This document shows, in pieces, positions 4,834 to 10,554 of a stretch of DNA of 10,554 nt. The position numbers were made by a program, and so were the translations under genes. The stretch's first letter is position 1. The number at the start of each line of letters is the position of its first letter. The stretch is from an uncultured Lachnospiraceae bacterium (lineage in GTDB: Bacteria > Bacillota > Clostridia > Lachnospirales > Lachnospiraceae). The DNA lies in the NCBI GenBank assembly GCA_910578645.1, contig CAJTQI010000022.1, positions 1 to 10,554 of the forward strand, given 5' to 3'. The notes under the pieces were generated by a model that was not told the DNA's origin, made no database searches, and worked only from the letters and a program-made list of their open reading frames with translations.

Positions 4834-6276
4834 TTATAAATCCTGCAGGATATCTTTGGGATTTCTTTTCAATATGCCAATACCCGATACACATACAGAT
4901 ATCACAATAAGCAGGGCAATGCCCGAAACATCCTGTATTAACATCCCGGAAGTAATTTCTGCCTGCACGCCCACCACATTCTGCTCTGACTTTTCATAAG
5001 ACAATGCCACTTTCCCTTCATCCAGTAAATCCTGTTCTCCCGCACTCTGTACCTGCTGTTCTACCAGATAATCCGCCGTCAGGCCTGACACTCCCGGTGC
5101 CGCCAAGAAGGAAACCAACACAGCCACTGCTGCAATCATAAGTGCTTCTGCCATGATCTGGGCCAAAATCCGTATTTTTGAAGTTCCCATTGACAGCATG
5201 ATTCCAATTTCCCTATTCCGGCTTTTCATCCAGAACTGAAAAATAAGGAACAGGATAATCAGGCCTGCCCCTGAAATTACCCAGACTAAAGTTCTGCTGT
5301 ACTTCTCCATTTCATTAAAATTTGCGGACAGGGTATTCATATTTCCGTTATTGTCAATCAGGTCATACCTTTCCCACGCTATATCTACCCCCATTACACT
5401 TATCTTTACAGCTTCATATTCATCCACATCTGCAATCTTAAAATATGCCTTTTCATATAATGGGTCGCCTGCCTTTCCATCCACCTTTTCAGGGAAATCC
5501 AAATCCGTAAAAATAATATTTTCAGACCGGTAAGTATCCCCATACATATAAGGAGCTATAGGTTGGTTTACCCGATAGATACCGACAACTTCTGCTTCAT
5601 AAATCATAGGATCCTCTTTATCCCGGCAGTTGCCAAAACTTATTCTGCTTCCAATTTCTAATTGGTTTTTATCTGCAAGCTCTGCCGAAATGACACAGAC
5701 ATCCTTTTCACCTTCTTTAATCATTCTGCCATCCATGATAAAAGCATTTCCCGAAAGAAAATTGGAATCCATGGACATATCTTTGTTCCCGACCAACGAC
5801 ACACCTCCAAGGTCGCTATACTGATCCACATCCTCGTCCTCAATGCGGATAAAACCAACTGGTCTTGCAGCCGTTGTCACTGTTGTAATATTGTAATCGG
5901 CAATTCCTTCTGTACCCGCTATTTTTTCGATATCCTCCACTAACAGGGTTTCAAAAGAATTATCCGTCCATGTTCTCCAGTTTTCTACTCCGTTTATTGT
6001 AATTTTTTCCTGATGGTATCCGCCCAGGCTGCCTTCCTTATGATCAAGCTGCCTTGATAACTCATCAATCCTCCGATGCCGGTCTGCCTCATTTTCTTCC
6101 AGCAGAAGCCCTGCCCCGACTGCCTGCCTTGTATTATCCTGCATCTGAACAGTTGCTTTTCCACTGCTCATTCCAGCCAACAGCAGCAGGCTGATGGTAA
6201 ATACAGTTACAAACAGCAGGATGCTTTTTACAGGTTTTCTGATAACAGAACGCCATGCCAAACTAAAACCTCTCAT
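4834..6276 (-). CDS. FtsX/MacB-type ABC transporter permease (second permease)
   Basis: The 480-residue protein starts with a basic segment and one membrane helix (about 17-37). A large extracytoplasmic domain of about 290 residues follows (MacB-periplasmic-core-like position), then three C-terminal membrane helices (roughly 328-350, 368-395 and 445-470). The conserved cytoplasmic loop NREIGIMLSMGTSKIRIL is typical of MacB/FtsX permeases coupling to the ATPase, and the C-terminus ends in the family-type RNPKDILQDL. Its start is three bases after the stop of the first permease, whose last codons supply the GGAGGG ribosome site, so translation is coupled. It probably forms a heterodimer with that permease and acts in export or envelope-stress signalling, not import. 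The substrate cannot be read from the sequence. Confidence 0.92.
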   Translation of the reverse strand: MRGFSLAWRSVIRKPVKSILLFVTVFTISLLLLAGMSSGKATVQMQDNTRQAVGAGLLLEENEADRHRRIDELSRQLDHKEGSLGGYHQEKITINGVENWRTWTDNSFETLLVEDIEKIAGTEGIADYNITTVTTAARPVGFIRIEDEDVDQYSDLGGVSLVGNKDMSMDSNFLSGNAFIMDGRMIKEGEKDVCVISAELADKNQLEIGSRISFGNCRDKEDPMIYEAEVVGIYRVNQPIAPYMYGDTYRSENIIFTDLDFPEKVDGKAGDPLYEKAYFKIADVDEYEAVKISVMGVDIAWERYDLIDNNGNMNTLSANFNEMEKYSRTLVWVISGAGLIILFLIFQFWMKSRNREIGIMLSMGTSKIRILAQIMAEALMIAAVAVLVSFLAAPGVSGLTADYLVEQQVQSAGEQDLLDEGKVALSYEKSEQNVVGVQAEITSGMLIQDVSGIALLIVISVCVSGIGILKRNPKDILQDL

Positions 6277-6279
6277 TTA

Positions 6280-7497
6280 CTATCCCTCCATTTTTGATAA
6301 AATGTCTTTTGGGTTTGCCCTTAAAATGGGCAGCAATGAAATACAGACAGCAATAACCGCTATACAGCCTCCTGCAAAGAACATTGCTGCAATATCCCCT
6401 GCCTGTAAGGAAACTGACAGGAAAACTGCCGTATTTTCTTCCATGAGCAGTTCCTTCATAATTCCTGCCATCCCACTTCCTATTACACAGGCGCCAAATA
6501 CAGACAAACAAAAAACGGCTGCCGTTTCCATAAAAACCTGCATGAGAATATCCGTTTTCTTTTTTCCCATACTGATAAAAACAGCAATTTCCCTCTTTCT
6601 CGACCTCATCCACATACAGAGTAATATTGAAGTAATTGTCACCCCTGCAGCCAGCGTGAATACCAGCATAAGTTTCATCACACGGACTATCCTGTTCAGC
6701 GGCACCTCCAGCTGACGATATAATATATCAGCAGTGGCGATCTCCGCTCTGCTGCCCAAAAAATCTTTTAATTCCTGTACCAGAACATCTATCTGATCCG
6801 GATTTTTGGTATATACCGCTATCTTACGGTAACCCGCATTATCAGACAGCCCCGTATAGGATTCATTGTCAATAAAAATCTGGTTTTCGATTCGGTTTAC
6901 CGCCGGCAGGGTATCCATCTGGTTTCTCTCGCTTCCCGCAACAAAAACACCTATGATCTTTACATTGATCACACTCCCTGTTTCTGTCCCGACTTCCATC
7001 TCATCCCCTATTTCAAGGCCATTTGCATCCGCCAGCGCAAAATTGATCACAGCCCCTTTCCCAGAGCCCTCCGTAATCATATCCCCCTTCATCAGGCGGT
7101 ATCTTAAGTCACTAAAGGCGCTGTCACGTTCCAGCTCATCATAAGACAGCAGCGTTACCTTCCAGTTATTTTCATCCTCGGAATCACTGTTTGTAATGGG
7201 ATTAAAATTAACGGGATAAACGGCACTGTCAGCCATGCGGTTGACAGATATCACTCCATCCATATCCCGGATTTTCCTGACCTCATTTTCCGTAATAAAT
7301 CGGTCACTCCCCTTCACTTCCAGTACCGCCTTGGTCCCCATCTTTTCCTGCATAGTAATCCGGGAATCCTCTGTGGCATGCAGAATCATGTAAGAACCCA
7401 GGATCATGCTGTTTATGAACAGCAATACCAAAAGCAAAATAAATGTTTTAGACTTCTTCCGGCATAAATACCGGAAGGCAAGCTGATAGAATTTCAA
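6280..7497 (-). CDS. FtsX/MacB-type ABC transporter permease (first permease)
   Basis: The 405-residue protein has the same plan as its neighbour: an N-terminal helix (about 19-40) after a basic KKSK segment, an outer domain of about 230 residues, then three helices (about 275-296, 315-340 and 370-392). It has a KREIAVFISMGKKKTDIL loop and a terminal RANPKDILSKM motif. The shared loop and tail motifs indicate an old duplication, but the outer domain is shorter, so the two are not interchangeable. An AGGAGGT ribosome site lies about 8 bases before the ATG in the 19-base gap after the lipoprotein gene. It should pair with the second permease and the ATPase gene product. Confidence 0.92.
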   Translation of the reverse strand: MKFYQLAFRYLCRKKSKTFILLLVLLFINSMILGSYMILHATEDSRITMQEKMGTKAVLEVKGSDRFITENEVRKIRDMDGVISVNRMADSAVYPVNFNPITNSDSEDENNWKVTLLSYDELERDSAFSDLRYRLMKGDMITEGSGKGAVINFALADANGLEIGDEMEVGTETGSVINVKIIGVFVAGSERNQMDTLPAVNRIENQIFIDNESYTGLSDNAGYRKIAVYTKNPDQIDVLVQELKDFLGSRAEIATADILYRQLEVPLNRIVRVMKLMLVFTLAAGVTITSILLCMWMRSRKREIAVFISMGKKKTDILMQVFMETAAVFCLSVFGACVIGSGMAGIMKELLMEENTAVFLSVSLQAGDIAAMFFAGGCIAVIAVCISLLPILRANPKDILSKMEG

Positions 7498-7516
7498 AAT
7501 GAATACCTCCTGCTGT

Positions 7517-8176
7517 TCAGGCTGTTCTATGGCATATGATAACTTTTGTAGCCGTTACATGATGTGTGTCCTCAAAGCTCCCATAGATAATAACGCTTGA
7601 CTGTTTCTTAATGTCAGCTACAGATGCCTGCTCCAATTCTGCAGTCCCGGTTGAAGTATAGATAGTTGCAATCTGAACCACACAGCCCTCCTGATATGTC
7701 ACCACTACATTTGTATCTTCACTTTCATACCCAGGTGCGGCAACTACGCCAGTTTTTCCGTCATCTTCTGTTGTGGCGGCACTTACTGTACAGCTGCCAT
7801 CCGAAAATTCCACAACGCTCCCTGTGATAGCCGCTGATGAATACAGGCTGTCTGCATCCACTTTCTCAACTGTACCATTATCTGTGGTATTACTCTGGTT
7901 CTCCTGCGAAGCATCCGCTCCGTCTGTTCCATCCCCATCCGGCAGGGAACTGTCTTTGTTTTCCTGGCTGCTATTGCCATCCGTATTATCTGCTTTAGGA
8001 GCAATGTTATCATTTTCATCTGAATGCATATCCTCGTCATCAAATATGCTGCTTTGATACTCTTTTACAGGCATATTCCCACCCCCTGTCTTTTCATCTG
8101 CTCCAGTGCCACATCCTGTAAGAGCTGATATGCACAATCCAATTACTAAACCCTTCCACATTTTTTGATTTTTCAT
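7517..8176 (-). CDS. Lipoprotein, first gene of the exporter operon
   Basis: The 219-residue protein has a lipoprotein signal: basic MKNQKMWKG, a hydrophobic core, and the lipobox LTGC with the modified Cys at position 22. A long Asp/Asn/Ser/Gly-rich linker with no predicted fold follows (about 40-105). The C-terminal domain (about 110-219) is rich in beta-strand pattern (ITGSVVEFSDGSCTVSA and similar) and suggests a small beta-barrel or OB-like fold of the DUF5666 kind. That resemblance is tentative. It would be anchored on the outer face of the membrane, with the linker lifting the domain through the cell wall. As the first gene of the permease/ATPase operon it probably acts as a substrate-binding or adaptor subunit. 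An AAGGAAG ribosome site lies 7 bases before the ATG. Confidence 0.85.
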   Translation of the reverse strand: MKNQKMWKGLVIGLCISALTGCGTGADEKTGGGNMPVKEYQSSIFDDEDMHSDENDNIAPKADNTDGNSSQENKDSSLPDGDGTDGADASQENQSNTTDNGTVEKVDADSLYSSAAITGSVVEFSDGSCTVSAATTEDDGKTGVVAAPGYESEDTNVVVTYQEGCVVQIATIYTSTGTAELEQASVADIKKQSSVIIYGSFEDTHHVTATKVIICHRTA

Positions 8177-8203
8177 AATAAAACTTCCTTTCTGTTTTTT
8201 TTC

Positions 8204-8231
8204 ATTTTAACTGCAAAGTCCTAAAAAAGTC
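8204..8231 (-). promoter_or_regulatory. Regulated promoter of the exporter operon with 11-base direct repeats
   Basis: On the minus strand GACTTT occurs at 8231-8226 and 8220-8215, a period of 11 bases. TAAAAT follows as a likely -10 (8209-8204). There is no TTGACA-like box; the repeats occupy the -35 position. Transcription would start near 8197, giving a ~20-base leader carrying the ribosome site. This layout is typical of promoters activated by OmpR-type regulators. The repeats resemble those of the divergent promoter. Confidence 0.5.
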
Positions 8232-8259
8232 TTGTAATTGGAATCAATTTAAACGTCAC

Positions 8260-8295
8260 TTTTTATAGGATTTTTATAGAATTATCTGCTATACT
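8260..8295 (+). promoter_or_regulatory. Regulated promoter of the two-component operon with 11-base direct repeats
   Basis: TTTTTATAGGA (8260-8270) is followed directly by TTTTTATAGAA (8271-8281). A TATACT -10 sits at 8290-8295, and no good -35 box is present. Transcription would start near 8302. Direct repeats with an 11-base period are the normal binding site for OmpR/PhoB regulators, so autoregulation by the adjacent regulator is likely. Confidence 0.6.
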
Positions 8296-8378
8296 GAATA
8301 GAAAAGAGGAACCCGCAAATGGAAAAATGTCTTTCCAGCCATATGTGGAGCGACACCATGGAAAGAGGATTTGATATC

Positions 8379-9077
8379 ATGAAAATACTATTGCTTGAAG
8401 ATGATATAGAACTTTGCAGTTCCATACAGGATGAACTGCAAAAAGCCGGATATATAGTTGACTGCTGCTATGATGGAGAAACCGCCATGATCCATGCACT
8501 GAATATAGAATACTGCTATGACCTGGCAGTCATTGACCGTATGCTCCCCATCATTGACGGAATGACAATTATTAAGGCCATGCGCCGGAAGGGAATTGCA
8601 ATTCCTGTCATTATTATTACGGGGATGTCAGAACTAAATGACAGGATAGAGGGACTGGACAATGGTGCAGATGACTATCTGGTAAAACCTTTTCATATCG
8701 CAGAACTGCTTGCCCGCATCAGAGCGCTGACCAGGCGTCCCGCCGAAATAAAACAGGAAATGCACATTTGCTTTTCTGATCTGTCTTTCAATCAGATGGA
8801 ACGTATCTTGTCATGCGGCAAAAATTCCCTGCTTTTAACTGCGAAAGAGTCCGAGGTACTGTCTGCCTTTATAAACCACCCCCAATCCCTCATTACCAGA
8901 GAGCAGCTGATATACAAAATTTGGGGAACCGATACAGACATCGTACCCGGAAACGTGGATAATTATATTTCGTTTCTCAGGAAACGGTTACGGGAGATAG
9001 GAAGCTGCTGCGAAATAAAAACGGTTTACGGATCTGGCTATAAATTGGAGGGCAAAAATGCTGGAGCATTTATATAA
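8379..9077 (+). CDS. OmpR/PhoB-family response regulator
   Basis: The 232-residue protein has a receiver domain (1-115) and a C-terminal winged-helix DNA-binding domain (about 130-228). Receiver residues are D8/D9 in LLEDDI, phospho-acceptor D53 in AVIDRMLP, T81 in IITG and K103 in LVKPF. The effector has the LTAKESEVLSAFINHP start and the VDNYISFLRKRL and TVYGSGYKL elements of the family. The ATG at 8379 gives the standard N-terminus MKILLLEDD with AGAGG 10 bases upstream. An in-frame ATG at 8319, with AGAGG 9 bases upstream, would add 20 unrelated residues and cannot be excluded. The kinase gene overlaps its end by 20 bases. It likely activates both divergent promoters between 8204 and 8295. 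Confidence 0.95.
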   Translation: MKILLLEDDIELCSSIQDELQKAGYIVDCCYDGETAMIHALNIEYCYDLAVIDRMLPIIDGMTIIKAMRRKGIAIPVIIITGMSELNDRIEGLDNGADDYLVKPFHIAELLARIRALTRRPAEIKQEMHICFSDLSFNQMERILSCGKNSLLLTAKESEVLSAFINHPQSLITREQLIYKIWGTDTDIVPGNVDNYISFLRKRLREIGSCCEIKTVYGSGYKLEGKNAGAFI

Positions 9078-10353
9078 AAAACTTCATCTTATTTTTATCA
9101 GTTCCATTATGTCCATCATAACCGTCATTATTGGAATTTTATGCAATGATTTCATTGATAATAAACGGCAAAACGACAGTATTTTTTTCGGGCGGCTTTC
9201 TACGTTAATGATTTATGAACTGGAAAATCCGGAAAAAAGCCCTCAAACGGTTATCAAGCCCTATGAAGATAACTATTCCATTTTTGCCGTGCTAAAGGAT
9301 GCACAGGGAAATGTGATTTATCAAAGTCCTCTCTCATTTCCAACCGATATAACCTTTTTATTAAGTCAATTTACAGAGAAGGCAAGTGTTGAATCTGTCA
9401 CAGCATTGGATCAGACAAAGGCTACAACACAAGGCGGGGTTTTATCTTTTTCCGGTAGTTCACATGATAAATATTGGGGAATACCGGCTGTTGTCATTGA
9501 CAAAAACGGAACCCTGTTTTATCTGAGCCTGCTGCACCGGCAAAAGACAATTTTTGAACTGATAGGGAAACAACTGCCTTTTTATATACTGCTATGGGTT
9601 ATCTCCTTATTCTGTATCATAATTGTAAGCCGATTTCTGCTGAAACACGCTATAGAACCAACCGAAAAAGTATTACAAAGCCAGAAAGGTTTTATTGCCG
9701 CTGCCTCCCACGAGCTAAAAGCGCCGCTTGCAGTCATACTTGCCAACAATGACAAAATAAACAGATTAAGCGACGGCATACCGGATATTAAAAAGGCCGC
9801 AAATATTATAGATGCAGAAACTATGCGAATGTCAAAGTTGATTAAAGATATGCTTTTACTGGCCTCCTCAGATTCCGGAACACGCAATATCAATAAAACA
9901 ATGGTAAATATTGATACTTTGCTGATCGCCCTTTATGAAGCTTATGAACCGATATGCGGCCAGAAAGGAATTCCTTTAGATGCAGATTTTATGGATATTC
10001 ACTTTCCCGTACTATACACAGACCGGGAATACCTTTTTCAGATCTTAAGCATTTTTATGGATAATGCCATTTTTCATTCTGAAACGAAAGCATCAATCCA
10101 AATAAAAGCCACTCTGTCACGCAAGGCTATAACTATTTCTGTTATTGATCACGGACAGGGAATCTCTGCCGAGGACAAACCTTACATTTTTGACCGCTTT
10201 TACTGTGCCGATAAGTCACATACGGATAAGTCACATTTTGGTCTTGGACTAAGCATAGCAAAAGAGTTGGCAGAATTTTTGTCTGCGGATGTCGGGATAA
10301 AGAATACAGAAGGTGGTGGAGCTACTTTTTTTCTTACACTTCCGTTAAAATAG
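9058..10353 (+). CDS. Membrane sensor histidine kinase (HisKA/HATPase), partner of the OmpR-type regulator
   Basis: The 431-residue kinase has a first membrane helix (about 9-31), an extracytoplasmic sensor domain of about 140 residues, and a second helix (about 174-196). The HisKA domain carries phospho-acceptor H218 in AAASHELKAP. The ATPase domain has the N-box FMDNAIFHS (N336), G1 box DHGQG (364-368), F-box IFDRFY (377-382) and G2 box GLGLS (395-399). All catalytic motifs are intact. A GGAGGG ribosome site lies inside the regulator gene 5 bases before this ATG, so translation is coupled. The large outer domain differs from the short-loop BceS-type sensors, so it probably senses a ligand directly or through the lipoprotein. 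Confidence 0.95.
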   Translation: MLEHLYKKLHLIFISSIMSIITVIIGILCNDFIDNKRQNDSIFFGRLSTLMIYELENPEKSPQTVIKPYEDNYSIFAVLKDAQGNVIYQSPLSFPTDITFLLSQFTEKASVESVTALDQTKATTQGGVLSFSGSSHDKYWGIPAVVIDKNGTLFYLSLLHRQKTIFELIGKQLPFYILLWVISLFCIIIVSRFLLKHAIEPTEKVLQSQKGFIAAASHELKAPLAVILANNDKINRLSDGIPDIKKAANIIDAETMRMSKLIKDMLLLASSDSGTRNINKTMVNIDTLLIALYEAYEPICGQKGIPLDADFMDIHFPVLYTDREYLFQILSIFMDNAIFHSETKASIQIKATLSRKAITISVIDHGQGISAEDKPYIFDRFYCADKSHTDKSHFGLGLSIAKELAEFLSADVGIKNTEGGGATFFLTLPLK

Positions 10354-10379
10354 GAGCCCCAATCGCCTATTGAATAATG

Positions 10380-10428
10380 AGCAGGAAAGCAAGTTGCGCC
10401 AACTTTGTTTATGGTATTGCTTTCTGCT
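10380..10428 (+). terminator. Probable intrinsic terminator after the kinase gene
   Basis: AGCAGGAAAGCAA (10380-10392) pairs with TTGCTTTCTGCT (10417-10428) with one bulged G. Inside it a second perfect stem, AAGTTG/CAACTT with a CGC loop (10391-10405), can form. The sequence TACTTTAAAAT follows, a weak T tract. It begins 27 bases after the kinase stop codon. Confidence 0.55.
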
Positions 10429-10554
10429 TACTTTAAAATAATGTTCCACACCAAGGGGGCTTATATCATCTTAAATTAATGGCATTATACACAAGCGGCC
10501 CTTTTCCTTGTTTCATCAATATTCCATTCTTTTTTATCGTTCTTCTGTATACTA
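10429..10554. other. Terminal stretch without a supported gene
   Basis: The minus strand is open from the window edge to a TGA at 10466 (28 residues, ending in NAINLR), with an internal ATG but no clear ribosome site. It could be the tail of a gene outside the window or nothing. No repeat or RNA gene is visible. Confidence 0.3.

Noticed and set aside
10204..10232. Short direct repeat of GATAAGTCACAT inside the kinase gene
   Set aside because: It encodes DKSHTDKSH just before the G2 box, a loop that naturally varies in this family. The frame and motifs are intact, so it is not clearly a mutation.
10466..10554. Open minus-strand frame at the right edge
   Set aside because: Only 28 residues are visible, with no recognisable family; not enough to call a gene.

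Overview
The window looks like an accessory region of a Gram-positive anaerobe of the Clostridia (Bacillota), most likely a Lachnospiraceae-type gut bacterium. This rests on strong GGAGG-type ribosome sites, LytTR and OmpR two-component systems, a lipoprotein plus FtsX-type ABC exporter, and an ECF sigma/anti-sigma pair. No rRNA, tRNA or species-specific marker is present, so the placement is an inference.

Layout. (a) 1-1235, minus strand: a LytTR response regulator followed by the N-terminus of its membrane sensor kinase (GHKL/AgrC-like), cut by the window edge. In front of the regulator lie a sigma-A-like promoter and two perfect 9-base direct repeats 21 bases apart, the classic LytTR operator geometry. 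(b) 1394-1539: the first copy of a ~140-base hairpin-bearing repeat, directly after a C39-like peptidase remnant (1573-1983) that has lost its N-terminal half and catalytic Cys. (c) ~1985-3534, plus strand: a cassette with an ECF sigma factor, its membrane anti-sigma partner, a terminator and a 12-codon stub of a mobile-element-type gene. (d) 3553-3894, minus strand: an in-frame fusion of the first ~60 residues of another response regulator to the tail of a BceA-like ABC ATPase, with its own promoter and its own direct-repeat operator. (e) 4024-4157: the second copy of the repeat. (f) 4162-8176, minus strand: an operon encoding a lipoprotein, two FtsX/MacB-type permeases and an ATPase. (g) 8379-10353, plus strand: a divergent OmpR-type regulator and histidine kinase, then a terminator.

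How it works together. The divergent two-component system very probably controls the exporter operon and itself: both promoters have a weak -35 region replaced by 11-base-period direct repeats of related sequence. This is the usual arrangement for envelope-stress or antimicrobial-peptide sensing and export modules. The left half is the wreck of a second, paralogous arrangement: two LytTR-type loci share the same order (upstream gene stop, hairpin repeat, short ORF with a ribosome site, direct-repeat operator, promoter, regulator gene). One regulator is intact and the other was destroyed by deletion, and an ECF cassette landed between the pieces.

The most unusual material is the paired repeat/operator architecture at 1256-1539 and 3932-4157 and the regulator-ATPase chimera. 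I cannot show from sequence alone that any of it is a functional new system.
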